A stretch of 64,000 nucleotides of DNA from Phytophthora hibernalis (Eukaryota > Oomycota > Peronosporomycetes > Peronosporales > Peronosporaceae), in the NCBI GenBank assembly GCA_012656075.1, contig JAAKBF010000047.1, forward strand, positions 62,001-126,000, written 5' to 3'. The first letter of the stretch is position 1, and each line of letters begins with the position of its first letter. The notes under the pieces were generated by a model, which worked only from the letters and a program-made list of their open reading frames with translations, was not told the DNA's origin and did not search any database. The position numbers were made by a program, and so were the translations under genes. This document shows positions 8,384 to 21,176 of this stretch, in pieces.

Positions 8384-11300
8384 TTAAAGCCCATCGAAAG
8401 GCGGACATTGGTTCCCAAAACACATTCATTGGGTATGCCTGTATCTGGAATAGGGCAACGAGACGCAGCAGGACAGCTCCGGGGATGAAGATGCGGATGA
8501 ACGACGATCACGAGAGCAGCAGGTGGGGCGAACAGCGTGCATCTCCACGGAGGAGAAAGAGCGTGAAGATACTTGGACCTTCTCACGTTCACTCCACCAC
8601 CGAAAGTGTCGGTGTCGACTTGGCGTTTAGGGGCATAGCGGAGTCGGATCGGAGGCACTGGTCCGACAAGGCCTTGTACTTCATCCAAGGCAACAAGTTG
8701 ATGGAGAACGCGACTAAGTGGTGGGTCGACATGGATCGTCACCTGAGCGACCCCAAGCGCACGTGGACGTACCTGAAGAAGACCTGGTTTCGGAGGTACG
8801 CCAAGAAGCTGGACAAGTAGACGGCGGAGTGGCATGTCAACATGCGAAGAATGATGCCCGGTGAGACGCACGCCGACTTCGCGGCAGGATTGCGCGACGT
8901 GGTGGGTCGAAATCGCGCGAGTGAACGGATACTGATCGCTCAGTTCTATTGATGCCTCGATAAGACCACGAATAAGCTCGTGAAGCAGCACCCGCAGCCG
9001 AAGACGCTAGAGGAAACCGTAGAGAAGGCGACTGAGATCGACGACCCAAAGGACAACGTATCCCAGGGCATGCTGAACATAGGTCAGGCGTGAGCAACCG
9101 CGCCAAGCCAATATGGCACCCCGATGAGTGGTACGATGGGCCAGACAAGCGTGATTCCAGGTATCGGTGGGTCATGGTTTCCATCCGAGATGACAGCGGG
9201 ATTCGAAGGACAGCCAGCCGGCGCGGGTGATATTGAGCATGTGGCGCTCTTCACGAACCCACAAGGTGTCTACAACGTGTACTCCGGCACCTGGAACCCC
9301 TCACACACATCACCACCTTTACCTGGGCACGTCTGGAACGGTAAGTAATGGTACGAGCCCAAGAAAGGCAGAGAGCGATGACGACAGCTGCTGCTGCGAG
9401 CGAGACGTAACCAGCGGCGACTCATGCTAGACCCAAACGAGAGCCAGCTGCCGAGGTTGGTGACTGAGCAGATGTGGAGGTTCCGAGGAAACGGCTGAAG
9501 GCTTCCGTGAAGCAAGTAGCTGGAGAGAGTCAACGAGATGAGCCGACAGACGAAGGAAACCGGTCGGCGCGAGGTGGCCCTTCAGGTGGCGTTCAGATGG
9601 TCGGCTCAGCTGTGAACAGGCGGGACACGTTTTGACCGCCTGCCCAAACGGACCCAAGTGCTTCACTTGCGGAACGCATGGTCATCTGGTGAGAGGGTGT
9701 CCCGACGCGGAAGCCAAGGCCTGTAACGACGAGTATTTGCGGCGGCGTGGTCTGACGGGGAAGACGTCGGAAAGCTCGCAGAGGGCGTAGTCGAGGGGGT
9801 ACGACGTCCGGAGCGGGAAAGCAATCCCCGAGAAAGGAAGGACACGGCGGCAATGATCGCTGGTAGTGCGGCTAGTGGATTACGGTCACTATCAGACGGA
9901 GCAGACGAGAGTCTGGGATGACGACCAGTGACACCACAGCAGCAGGAGGACGAAGACGTAAGAACAAGAGAGACCAGACGGACGTAAGTTGGAGGCGGTG
10001 ACGGCGGCGGAGTGGTGAAGCCGCAGAGGCGCAAGTTGGAGGCGGTGACGGCGGCGGAGTGAAGCAGCACGTCGACCGAGCTACCCCGAGTCCAGAAACT
10101 GAAGAAGATGATCCGGTTTGAGGTCGCGAGGGTGCAGAGCGGAGCGTCGAGTGCAGAATCGGCGACGGAGACGATGGTGGGGCGACGCGGCCCAGGTGCG
10201 CCTGACTTGTCGCAAGGCACGAAAAAGTGGAAGCGACAGAAGGTCAAGGTGGTTCAAACAAAGCGGAATTGCACTGAGCGAGAAGAGGAAGAGACACAGC
10301 GGCGTGTCACGGAGGAGCAACGTGAAGCGAGAGCATGTGAAGTCGACGCGGCTTTAGTCGAGTTGGAGGCGCGACACAAACAGCGCTGTCTGGAGGACTC
10401 CGCGGCGCCGAGGGCAACGACGAGGGCCGCACGAGTGAGTCTCGTGAAGCACCAGCGAGTGGTGTCGACAGCAGAGGACGCCGACATAGGCTCAGTGGAG
10501 TACGTCGGCACTGATGACGGACTACCCACCGCTTCGATGGAAGTAGCAGGTGTTAGGCGGCTGGTGAAACTCGACCATGGCGGGCGTTGAGTGGATGCAG
10601 TACAGCGATAAACTGGAGAAGGCAGCTCCGTAGAGGGAATCGGCGGTTTCCTCCTAGACATGGTCGGGGGTGTGGCGTTGAGATGATGAGCGTCTACGGC
10701 GAGACCGTCAAGGAGGGTGCATGCATTGTGTCTGGCTGAATGGAGGGTTCTTGATTGACGTGGACTTTATGAAAGCCCATCGACTTCAAGAGAAACGCTA
10801 CGCGGAAGACGGCGCGCTCGGTCGACATACCTTTTCGGACGTATGAAGGTCCGGGTGAGCAACGGTCGCGGTAGTGCGAATGACGAGGAGGATTCAGCTC
10901 GAAGGAAGCACTGTGACGACGGTGGGATTGTCGATGACCGCGAGGGATGGCGAGAAAGTCATTTTCTTGCCCACGCAGGGCAAGGGTTCGGTAATGTTAG
11001 CAACTACGGGGACTAGGGTGCGGAACGGGCGAGCGTGGGCTCCAGCGAATAATAATGAAACTGCCTTCAAAGCTAGTGCTGGGTACCTGGATACCGCTAG
11101 ATGAGGACATGTCAGTATTGGAATTGAACGGTGAATACAGCAGGAGTGGGTGCTAGCCTCGCTAGACGAGTTGGGTGGAGGTAATGAGAAGCCATTCAAG
11201 AACGATTCCGACGTGCACGTGGAGAGCAGGCAGCTGATAATGAAGCTGATGTGTGCCTATCGGAAACCGACGGCTGATTCGGGCGACTGCTCACCGTCCA

Positions 11301-12461
11301 CGGTATTAAACATCGAGCATCACATCGATACAGGTGATGCTGAATCGATCATGTTGAAGCTGCGCTGGCAGGCTCAGGCCGAGAACTTCGTGATCGAGGA
11401 CAATGTGAAAAGATGTTGGGGGCCGGGGTAATAGACTAGGGCAACGGCCTATGGGCTTCCCCGTTGTCCTAGTTCGGGAGAAGGACGGCGAGGTGCGGAT
11501 CTGCGTGGGCTACAGGACGTTTTAATAAGGTGACTCGTATGGACGTCTACCCCTAACCACGTATCGAGGAGACTCTGGAAGCTATCGAGGGAGCTTTGCT
11601 GTTCACTACGCTAGACCTAAAGGCGGGTTACTGGCAAATCCTGATGGCGGAAGGCGATAAAGCGAAGACGACCTTTATGACGAAGCAAGGGCTACATCAG
11701 TTTGTGAGGATGCCGTTCGGATTCAAGAACGCGCCATTCACGTTTCAGCAAATGACGAAAAACTTACTGAGGGATTAACATGGACTACTTGTCTCGTCCA
11801 CTTGATGACATAATCGTGTAAACACGTGGCGGCATTCATCGACATGTGCCTGAGTTGGCGTGCGTTTTAGAGAGGCGGGACTGACGTTGAAGTTAAAGAA
11901 GTGCGCATTTGCCACCCGAAAGATGGAGTAGTTGGAGCACAGGCTGAGCTCCGAGGGAGTGCGGTCGTTGCAGCGATCTATGTCGGTCGTACAGAACTTT
12001 GCACGACCAATGGACGCGGTGGAGGTAAAACGCTTCGTGCACCTAGCCGATATTACCATAGGTTCGTCGAGAGTTTCGGCTCTATGATGGCGCCGATGAC
12101 GAAGTTGTTGAGGGAAGACGCGTAATGGGAATGGAGGAAGCCCAGGAAGCAGCTTTTCGAGCAGGTGAAAGTGACTTACTCCTGTACCCGGATTTCCAGT
12201 GACCTATTAGGTTGGTAACCGATGCCAGCAAGGTTGGACTTGGCGCATGTCTAATGCAATATCATGGGAACGGTTGGCAGCCGGTGGCGTACGCGTAAGG
12301 TAAATAGCACTACGGAGCCGAACTATGGCATCACCTTACTAGACTGCCTCATAGTAGTGTGGTCTATAAAGCTATTCCTTCCTTATCTATATGGGCGACG
12401 CTAGACGACCGTGACGGATCACGCGGCGCTCAAATGGCTACTGACGAGTTTTAATCTGACG
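8384..12461 (+). pseudogene. Ty3/Gypsy retrotransposon relic, gag to RNase H
   Basis: The domain order is gag-protease-RT-RNase H. The gag frame (8384-9348, including KLMENATKWWVDM and LKKTWFRRYAKKL) is broken by in-frame stops at 8818, 8950 and 9091. Zinc knuckles follow at 9611-9708 (CEQAGHVLTAC and CFTCGTHGHLVRGC); the first Cys of the first knuckle is replaced. A protease-linker piece FLIDVDFMKAHR lies at 10748-10783. RT is seen at 11596-11778 (LLFTTLDLKAGYWQI, FVRMPFGFKNAPFTFQQ), and the YxDD box has decayed to LDD (codons 11801-11809). RNase H shows TDASKVGLGACLMQ at about 12218 and TDHAALKWLL at 12414. Many frameshifts and stops make it dead. Integrase and both LTRs are missing; similarity ends near 12461, about 170 bp before the tRNA array. 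Confidence 0.85.
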
Positions 12462-12629
12462 GCTGCAACAGAGAGAACGAAGCCAACAAGTCGGGGTTTA
12501 GGCACGAGGTCGGAGATGCGACCGAAAACTAGTGGCGGGGCAGCAGCAAACCCTCCGCGGACCAGAGCAGCGAGTCGGCGCGCGGAAGACTCGAAGCGGT
12601 AAGAGCACGAGCAGAAGAGTGCGGTTCCG
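12462..12629. other. unassigned junction between Gypsy relic and tRNA array
   Basis: This GC-rich 168-bp sequence matches neither the Gypsy pol order (integrase would be expected) nor the array unit. It has no gene. Confidence 0.5.
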
Positions 12630-12665
12630 CGTAGGCGGATGCCTTATCCATTGGGCCACGGGGAC
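12630..12665 (-). pseudogene. tRNA-Arg(ACG) 5' half, array copy 1 (truncated)
   Basis: Only tRNA nt 1-36 remain. Similarity to the array stops exactly after the last anticodon base (G36); the 3' half and terminator are replaced by the Gypsy-side sequence. It lacks a B box and should not be expressed. Spacer to copy 2: GATAGC, C3, C type, 708 bp. Confidence 0.85.
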
Positions 12666-13301
12666 GCTTCCAACAGGACACCTCCCACCATTGTCACAAC
12701 TTTGGACATATTCAGCCTCTCACGCAACGACGGACAATACCAACCTTCTGCCTCTGATAGCAGCCACACAAACGTCTGGCCATCCCGTGCGAGGCGCTCA
12801 TACACATGGGCGACACCCACGGCTGCCTCAAAGCAGCTCACAAGGACCCCAACGTTTCCCGCGGAAAGCAAGACGTTGGCAGCGGTAAGTTGGCTGCTGA
12901 CGTGTGTTCAGGGATGAGAAAGGTTACGGAAAACGTAAGAGATCATCAAGACACGAAGAAGGTCGCTGTGGCTTGTCGTTGTGGTCCCGTGTCATATATC
13001 CACTGCCCCAAGGCAGTCGAGTCAGCACAGTCGGCAGACGGTCAGGATCGCAAGACAGCACAGGTGTGTAGCCGGTGTTAGAGGGCTCTCAACGTTACGT
13101 GAAGCGCCTGCTGAGCAAGGGAGAAGATATGCTGTCTCCAGGCAGGTTGGTATCGTCCGATACGGTGTACAGCACTCCACTCGACTCTCCAGCACAGTCA
13201 AGGTCGACGACAAGCGTCTCTACTGTGTGCTAGGGCTGTAGGAAGGTAAAAAGACTGCATCCCGTGCCCAAACAGGATCGGAGGCGAACCGTGTAAAGGA
13301 A

Positions 13302-13373
13302 GTCTCCGACGGGACTCGAACCCGCAATCTCCCGCTTCGTAGGCGGATGCCTTATCCATTGGGCCACGGGGAC
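13302..13373 (-). tRNA. trnR-ACG: tRNA-Arg(ACG), array copy 2
   Basis: Full 72-nt sequence (without discriminator). Its terminator has only T3 (GTGTAAAGG on plus), unlike the T4 of most copies. Spacer to copy 3: GATAGC, C3, C type with CTAGCCAT, 709 bp. Confidence 0.88.
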
Positions 13374-14010
13374 GCTTCCAACAGGACACCTCCCACCATT
13401 GTCACAACTTTGGACATATTCAGCCTCTCACGCAACGACGGACAATACCAACCTTCTGCCTCTGATAGCAGCCACACAAACGTCTAGCCATCCCGTGCGA
13501 GGCGCTCATACACATGGGCGACACCCACGGCTGCCTCGAAGCAGCTCACAAGGACCCCAACGTTTCCCGCGGAAAGCAAGACGTTGGCAGCGGTAAGTTG
13601 GCTGCTGACGTGTGTTCAGGGATGAGAAAGGTTACGGAAAACGTAAGAGATCATCAAGACACGAAGAAGGTCGCTGTGGCTTGTCGTTGTGGTCCCGTGT
13701 CATATATCCACTGCCCCAAGGCAGTCGAGTCAGCACAGTCGGCAGACGGTCAGGATCGCAAGACAGCACAGGTGTGTAGCCGGTGTTAGAGGGCTCTCAA
13801 CGTTACGTGAAGCGCCTGCTGAGCAAGGGAGAAGATATGCTGTCTCCAGGCAGGTTGGTATCGTCCGATACGGTGTACAGCACTCCACTCGACTCTCCAG
13901 CACAGTCAAGGTCGACGACAAGCGTCTCTACTGTGTGCTAGGGCTGTAGGAAGGTAAAAAGACTGCATCCCGTGCCCAAACAGGATCGGAGGCGAACCGT
14001 GTAAAAGGAA

Positions 14011-14082
14011 GTCTCCGACGGGACTCGAACCCGCAATCTCCCGCTTCGTAGGCGGATGCCTTATCCATTGGGCCACGGGGAC
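14011..14082 (-). tRNA. trnR-ACG: tRNA-Arg(ACG), array copy 3
   Basis: Full sequence, T4 terminator. Spacer to copy 4: first GCTAGC spacer, C3, C type, still CTAGCCAT, 709 bp. Confidence 0.9.
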
Positions 14083-14719
14083 GCTTCCAACAGGACACCT
14101 CCCACCATTGTCACAACTTTGGACATATTCAGCCTCTCACGCAACGACGGACAATACCAACCTTCTGCCTCTGCTAGCAGCCACACAAACGTCTAGCCAT
14201 CCCGTGCGAGGCGCTCATACACATGGGCGACACCCACGGCTGCCTCGAAGCAGCTCACAAGGACCCCAACGTTTCCCGCGGAAAGCAAGACGTTGGCAGC
14301 GGTAAGTTGGCTGCTGACGTGTGTTCAGGGATGAGAAAGGTTACGGAAAACGTAAGAGATCATCAAGACACGAAGAAGGTCGCTGTGGCTTGTCGTTGTG
14401 GTCCCGTGTCATATATCCACTGCCCCAAGGCAGTCGAGTCAGCACAGTCGGCAGACGGTCAGGATCGCAAGACAGCACAGGTGTGTAGCCGGTGTTAGAG
14501 GGCTCTCAACGTTACGTGAAGCGCCTGCTGAGCAAGGGAGAAGATATGCTGTCTCCAGGCAGGTTGGTATCGTCCGATACGGTGTACAGCACTCCACTCG
14601 ACTCTCCAGCACAGTCAAGGTCGACGACAAGCGTCTCTACTGTGTGCTAGGGCTGTAGGAAGGTAAAAAGACTGCATCCCGTGCCCAAACAGGATCGGAG
14701 GCGAACCGTGTAAAAGGAA

Positions 14720-14791
14720 GTCTCCGACGGGACTCGAACCCGCAATCTCCCGCTTCGTAGGCGGATGCCTTATCCATTGGGCCACGGGGAC
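14720..14791 (-). tRNA. trnR-ACG: tRNA-Arg(ACG), array copy 4
   Basis: Full sequence, T4. Spacer to copy 5 has lost one A in GACGGTCAGG, which fuses two spacer frames (14932-15366); 708 bp, C type. Confidence 0.9.
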
Positions 14792-15427
14792 GCTTCCAAC
14801 AGGACACCTCCCACCATTGTCACAACTTTGGACATATTCAGCCTCTCACGCAACGACGGACAATACCAACCTTCTGCCTCTGCTAGCAGCCACACAAACG
14901 TCTAGCCATCCCGTGCGAGGCGCTCATACACATGGGCGACACCCACGGCTGCCTCGAAGCAGCTCACAAGGACCCCAACGTTTCCCGCGGAAAGCAAGAC
15001 GTTGGCAGCGGTAAGTTGGCTGCTGACGTGTGTTCAGGGATGAGAAAGGTTACGGAAAACGTAAGAGATCATCAAGACACGAAGAAGGTCGCTGTGGCTT
15101 GTCGTTGTGGTCCCGTGTCATATATCCACTGCCCCAAGGCAGTCGAGTCAGCACAGTCGGCAGACGGTCGGATCGCAAGACAGCACAGGTGTGTAGCCGG
15201 TGTTAGAGGGCTCTCAACGTTACGTGAAGCGCCTGCTGAGCAAGGGAGAAGATATGCTGTCTCCAGGCAGGTTGGTATCGTCCGATACGGTGTACAGCAC
15301 TCCACTCGACTCTCCAGCACAGTCAAGGTCGACGACAAGCGTCTCTACTGTGTGCTAGGGCTGTAGGAAGGTAAAAAGACTGCATCCCGTGCCCAAACAG
15401 GATCGGAGGCGAACCGTGTAAAAGGAA

Positions 15428-15499
15428 GTCTCCGACGGGACTCGAACCCGCAATCTCCCGCTTCGTAGGCGGATGCCTTATCCATTGGGCCACGGGGAC
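15428..15499 (-). tRNA. trnR-ACG: tRNA-Arg(ACG), array copy 5
   Basis: Full sequence, T4. Spacer: GATAGC, first C4 run, C type, 710 bp. Confidence 0.9.
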
Positions 15500-16137
15500 G
15501 CTTCCAACAGGACACCTCCCACCATTGTCACAACTTTGGACATATTCAGCCTCTCACGCAACGACGGACAATACCAACCTTCTGCCTCTGATAGCAGCCA
15601 CACAAACGTCTGGCCATCCCGTGCGAGGCGCTCATACACATGGGCGACACCCACGGCTGCCTCGAAGCAGCTCACAAGGACCCCAACGTTTCCCCGCGGA
15701 AAGCAAGACGTTGGCAGCGGTAAGTTGGCTGCTGACGTGTGTTCAGGGATGAGAAAGGTTACGGAAAACGTAAGAGATCATCAAGACACGAAGAAGGTCG
15801 CTGTGGCTTGTCGTTGTGGTCCCGTGTCATATATCCACTGCCCCAAGGCAGTCGAGTCAGCACAGTCGGCAGACGGTCAGGATCGCAAGACAGCACAGGT
15901 GTGTAGCCGGTGTTAGAGGGCTCTCAACGTTACGTGAAGCGCCTGCTGAGCAAGGGAGAAGATATGCTGTCTCCAGGCAGGTTGGTATCGTCCGATACGG
16001 TGTACAGCACTCCACTCGACTCTCCAGCACAGTCAAGGTCGACGACAAGCGTCTCTACTGTGTGCTAGGGCTGTAGGAAGGTAAAAAGACTGCATCCCGT
16101 GCCCAAACAGGATCGGAGGCGAACCGTGTAAAAGGAA

Positions 16138-16209
16138 GTCTCCGACGGGACTCGAACCCGCAATCTCCCGCTTCGTAGGCGGATGCCTTATCCATTGGGC
16201 CACGGGGAC
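16138..16209 (-). tRNA. trnR-ACG: tRNA-Arg(ACG), array copy 6
   Basis: Full sequence, T4. Spacer as after copy 5 (GATAGC, C4, C type), 710 bp. Confidence 0.9.
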
Positions 16210-16847
16210 GCTTCCAACAGGACACCTCCCACCATTGTCACAACTTTGGACATATTCAGCCTCTCACGCAACGACGGACAATACCAACCTTCTGCCTCTG
16301 ATAGCAGCCACACAAACGTCTGGCCATCCCGTGCGAGGCGCTCATACACATGGGCGACACCCACGGCTGCCTCGAAGCAGCTCACAAGGACCCCAACGTT
16401 TCCCCGCGGAAAGCAAGACGTTGGCAGCGGTAAGTTGGCTGCTGACGTGTGTTCAGGGATGAGAAAGGTTACGGAAAACGTAAGAGATCATCAAGACACG
16501 AAGAAGGTCGCTGTGGCTTGTCGTTGTGGTCCCGTGTCATATATCCACTGCCCCAAGGCAGTCGAGTCAGCACAGTCGGCAGACGGTCAGGATCGCAAGA
16601 CAGCACAGGTGTGTAGCCGGTGTTAGAGGGCTCTCAACGTTACGTGAAGCGCCTGCTGAGCAAGGGAGAAGATATGCTGTCTCCAGGCAGGTTGGTATCG
16701 TCCGATACGGTGTACAGCACTCCACTCGACTCTCCAGCACAGTCAAGGTCGACGACAAGCGTCTCTACTGTGTGCTAGGGCTGTAGGAAGGTAAAAAGAC
16801 TGCATCCCGTGCCCAAACAGGATCGGAGGCGAACCGTGTAAAAGGAA

Positions 16848-16919
16848 GTCTCCGACGGGACTCGAACCCGCAATCTCCCGCTTCGTAGGCGGATGCCTTA
16901 TCCATTGGGCCACGGGGAC
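16848..16919 (-). tRNA. trnR-ACG: tRNA-Arg(ACG), array copy 7
   Basis: Full sequence, T4. Spacer: C4, first G type, one G lost in AACTTTGGACAT, 709 bp. Confidence 0.9.
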
Positions 16920-17556
16920 GCTTCCAACAGGACACCTCCCACCATTGTCACAACTTTGACATATTCAGCCTCTCACGCAACGACGGACAATACCAACCTT
17001 CTGCCTCTGCTAGCAGCCACACAAACGTCTGGCCATCCCGTGCGAGGCGCTCATACACATGGGCGACACCCACGGCTGCCTCGAAGCAGCTCACAAGGAC
17101 CCCAACGTTTCCCCGCGGAAAGCAAGACGTTGGCAGCGGTAAGTTGGCTGCTGACGTGTGTTCAGGGATGAGAAAGGTTACGGAAAACGTAAGAGATCAT
17201 CAAGACACGAAGAAGGTCGCTGTGGCTTGTCGTTGTGGTCCCGTGTCATATATCCACTGCGCCAAGGCAGTCGAGTCAGCACAGTCGGCAGACGGTCAGG
17301 ATCGCAAGACAGCACAGGTGTGTAGCCGGTGTTAGAGGGCTCTCAACGTTACGTGAAGCGCCTGCTGAGCAAGGGAGAAGATATGCTGTCTCCAGGCAGG
17401 TTGGTATCGTCCGATACGGTGTACAGCACTCCACTCGACTCTCCAGCACAGTCAAGGTCGACGACAAGCGTCTCTACTGTGTGCTAGGGCTGTAGGAAGG
17501 TAAAAAGACTGCATCCCGTGCCCAAACAGGATCGGAGGCGAACCGTGTAAAAGGAA

Positions 17557-17628
17557 GTCTCCGACGGGACTCGAACCCGCAATCTCCCGCTTCGTAGGCG
17601 GATGCCTTATCCATTGGGCCACGGGGAC
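17557..17628 (-). tRNA. trnR-ACG: tRNA-Arg(ACG), array copy 8
   Basis: Full sequence, T4. Spacer: C4, C type, one A lost in GGTAAAAAG, 709 bp. Confidence 0.9.
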
Positions 17629-18265
17629 GCTTCCAACAGGACACCTCCCACCATTGTCACAACTTTGGACATATTCAGCCTCTCACGCAACGACGGACAA
17701 TACCAACCTTCTGCCTCTGCTAGCAGCCACACAAACGTCTGGCCATCCCGTGCGAGGCGCTCATACACATGGGCGACACCCACGGCTGCCTCGAAGCAGC
17801 TCACAAGGACCCCAACGTTTCCCCGCGGAAAGCAAGACGTTGGCAGCGGTAAGTTGGCTGCTGACGTGTGTTCAGGGATGAGAAAGGTTACGGAAAACGT
17901 AAGAGATCATCAAGACACGAAGAAGGTCGCTGTGGCTTGTCGTTGTGGTCCCGTGTCATATATCCACTGCCCCAAGGCAGTCGAGTCAGCACAGTCGGCA
18001 GACGGTCAGGATCGCAAGACAGCACAGGTGTGTAGCCGGTGTTAGAGGGCTCTCAACGTTACGTGAAGCGCCTGCTGAGCAAGGGAGAAGATATGCTGTC
18101 TCCAGGCAGGTTGGTATCGTCCGATACGGTGTACAGCACTCCACTCGACTCTCCAGCACAGTCAAGGTCGACGACAAGCGTCTCTACTGTGTGCTAGGGC
18201 TGTAGGAAGGTAAAAGACTGCATCCCGTGCCCAAACAGGATCGGAGGCGAACCGTGTAAAAGGAA

Positions 18266-18337
18266 GTCTCCGACGGGACTCGAACCCGCAATCTCCCGCT
18301 TCGTAGGCGGATGCCTTATCCATTGGGCCACGGGGAC
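18266..18337 (-). tRNA. trnR-ACG: tRNA-Arg(ACG), array copy 9
   Basis: Full sequence, T4. Spacer: C3, C type, 709 bp. Confidence 0.9.
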
Positions 18338-18974
18338 GCTTCCAACAGGACACCTCCCACCATTGTCACAACTTTGGACATATTCAGCCTCTCACGCAAC
18401 GACGGACAATACCAACCTTCTGCCTCTGCTAGCAGCCACACAAACGTCTGGCCATCCCGTGCGAGGCGCTCATACACATGGGCGACACCCACGGCTGCCT
18501 CGAAGCAGCTCACAAGGACCCCAACGTTTCCCGCGGAAAGCAAGACGTTGGCAGCGGTAAGTTGGCTGCTGACGTGTGTTCAGGGATGAGAAAGGTTACG
18601 GAAAACGTAAGAGATCATCAAGACACGAAGAAGGTCGCTGTGGCTTGTCGTTGTGGTCCCGTGTCATATATCCACTGCCCCAAGGCAGTCGAGTCAGCAC
18701 AGTCGGCAGACGGTCAGGATCGCAAGACAGCACAGGTGTGTAGCCGGTGTTAGAGGGCTCTCAACGTTACGTGAAGCGCCTGCTGAGCAAGGGAGAAGAT
18801 ATGCTGTCTCCAGGCAGGTTGGTATCGTCCGATACGGTGTACAGCACTCCACTCGACTCTCCAGCACAGTCAAGGTCGACGACAAGCGTCTCTACTGTGT
18901 GCTAGGGCTGTAGGAAGGTAAAAAGACTGCATCCCGTGCCCAAACAGGATCGGAGGCGAACCGTGTAAAAGGAA

Positions 18975-19046
18975 GTCTCCGACGGGACTCGAACCCGCAA
19001 TCTCCCGCTTCGTAGGCGGATGCCTTATCCATTGGGCCACGGGGAC
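18975..19046 (-). tRNA. trnR-ACG: tRNA-Arg(ACG), array copy 10
   Basis: Full sequence, T4. Spacer: C4, C type, 710 bp. Confidence 0.9.
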
Positions 19047-19684
19047 GCTTCCAACAGGACACCTCCCACCATTGTCACAACTTTGGACATATTCAGCCTC
19101 TCACGCAACGACGGACAATACCAACCTTCTGCCTCTGCTAGCAGCCACACAAACGTCTGGCCATCCCGTGCGAGGCGCTCATACACATGGGCGACACCCA
19201 CGGCTGCCTCGAAGCAGCTCACAAGGACCCCAACGTTTCCCCGCGGAAAGCAAGACGTTGGCAGCGGTAAGTTGGCTGCTGACGTGTGTTCAGGGATGAG
19301 AAAGGTTACGGAAAACGTAAGAGATCATCAAGACACGAAGAAGGTCGCTGTGGCTTGTCGTTGTGGTCCCGTGTCATATATCCACTGCCCCAAGGCAGTC
19401 GAGTCAGCACAGTCGGCAGACGGTCAGGATCGCAAGACAGCACAGGTGTGTAGCCGGTGTTAGAGGGCTCTCAACGTTACGTGAAGCGCCTGCTGAGCAA
19501 GGGAGAAGATATGCTGTCTCCAGGCAGGTTGGTATCGTCCGATACGGTGTACAGCACTCCACTCGACTCTCCAGCACAGTCAAGGTCGACGACAAGCGTC
19601 TCTACTGTGTGCTAGGGCTGTAGGAAGGTAAAAAGACTGCATCCCGTGCCCAAACAGGATCGGAGGCGAACCGTGTAAAAGGAA

Positions 19685-19756
19685 GTCTCCGACGGGACTC
19701 GAACCCGCAATCTCCCGCTTCGTAGGCGGATGCCTTATCCATTGGGCCACGGGGAC
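19685..19756 (-). tRNA. trnR-ACG: tRNA-Arg(ACG), array copy 11
   Basis: Full sequence, T4. Spacer: C4, G type, 710 bp. Confidence 0.9.
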
Positions 19757-20394
19757 GCTTCCAACAGGACACCTCCCACCATTGTCACAACTTTGGACAT
19801 ATTCAGCCTCTCACGCAACGACGGACAATACCAACCTTCTGCCTCTGCTAGCAGCCACACAAACGTCTGGCCATCCCGTGCGAGGCGCTCATACACATGG
19901 GCGACACCCACGGCTGCCTCGAAGCAGCTCACAAGGACCCCAACGTTTCCCCGCGGAAAGCAAGACGTTGGCAGCGGTAAGTTGGCTGCTGACGTGTGTT
20001 CAGGGATGAGAAAGGTTACGGAAAACGTAAGAGATCATCAAGACACGAAGAAGGTCGCTGTGGCTTGTCGTTGTGGTCCCGTGTCATATATCCACTGCGC
20101 CAAGGCAGTCGAGTCAGCACAGTCGGCAGACGGTCAGGATCGCAAGACAGCACAGGTGTGTAGCCGGTGTTAGAGGGCTCTCAACGTTACGTGAAGCGCC
20201 TGCTGAGCAAGGGAGAAGATATGCTGTCTCCAGGCAGGTTGGTATCGTCCGATACGGTGTACAGCACTCCACTCGACTCTCCAGCACAGTCAAGGTCGAC
20301 GACAAGCGTCTCTACTGTGTGCTAGGGCTGTAGGAAGGTAAAAAGACTGCATCCCGTGCCCAAACAGGATCGGAGGCGAACCGTGTAAAAGGAA

Positions 20395-20466
20395 GTCTCC
20401 GACGGGACTCGAACCCGCAATCTCCCGCTTCGTAGGCGGATGCCTTATCCATTGGGCCACGGGGAC
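20395..20466 (-). tRNA. trnR-ACG: tRNA-Arg(ACG), array copy 12
   Basis: Full sequence, T4. Spacer: C4, G type, 710 bp. Confidence 0.9.
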
Positions 20467-21104
20467 GCTTCCAACAGGACACCTCCCACCATTGTCACAA
20501 CTTTGGACATATTCAGCCTCTCACGCAACGACGGACAATACCAACCTTCTGCCTCTGCTAGCAGCCACACAAACGTCTGGCCATCCCGTGCGAGGCGCTC
20601 ATACACATGGGCGACACCCACGGCTGCCTCGAAGCAGCTCACAAGGACCCCAACGTTTCCCCGCGGAAAGCAAGACGTTGGCAGCGGTAAGTTGGCTGCT
20701 GACGTGTGTTCAGGGATGAGAAAGGTTACGGAAAACGTAAGAGATCATCAAGACACGAAGAAGGTCGCTGTGGCTTGTCGTTGTGGTCCCGTGTCATATA
20801 TCCACTGCGCCAAGGCAGTCGAGTCAGCACAGTCGGCAGACGGTCAGGATCGCAAGACAGCACAGGTGTGTAGCCGGTGTTAGAGGGCTCTCAACGTTAC
20901 GTGAAGCGCCTGCTGAGCAAGGGAGAAGATATGCTGTCTCCAGGCAGGTTGGTATCGTCCGATACGGTGTACAGCACTCCACTCGACTCTCCAGCACAGT
21001 CAAGGTCGACGACAAGCGTCTCTACTGTGTGCTAGGGCTGTAGGAAGGTAAAAAGACTGCATCCCGTGCCCAAACAGGATCGGAGGCGAACCGTGTAAAA
21101 GGAA

Positions 21105-21176
21105 GTCTCCGACGGGACTCGAACCCGCAATCTCCCGCTTCGTAGGCGGATGCCTTATCCATTGGGCCACGGGGTC
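21105..21176 (-). tRNA. trnR-ACG: tRNA-Arg(ACG), array copy 13, altered 5' end
   Basis: A 241-bp spacer deletion joins the tRNA 5' end to new text (TCAGCTTGGAAG). This changes nt 2 from T to A and adds an A2:A71 mismatch to the C4:A69 common to all copies. Its native 5' flank is gone. Unit length is 468 bp; the remaining spacer is C type. Confidence 0.7.

Noticed and set aside
8384..9348. Repeat-induced C-to-T mutation as the cause of the gag stops
   Set aside because: The gag stops (TAG, TGA, TGA) could come from C-to-T changes, but elsewhere in the element stops arise from indels and other changes, so there is no clear mutational signature.
9663..10247. 194-codon minus-strand frame
   Set aside because: It is antisense to the Gypsy relic and low-complexity; no domain and no splice support.
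10108..10590. 160-codon plus frame as a separate gene
   Set aside because: It lies between the zinc knuckles and the protease piece of the Gypsy relic and is best read as its decayed linker.
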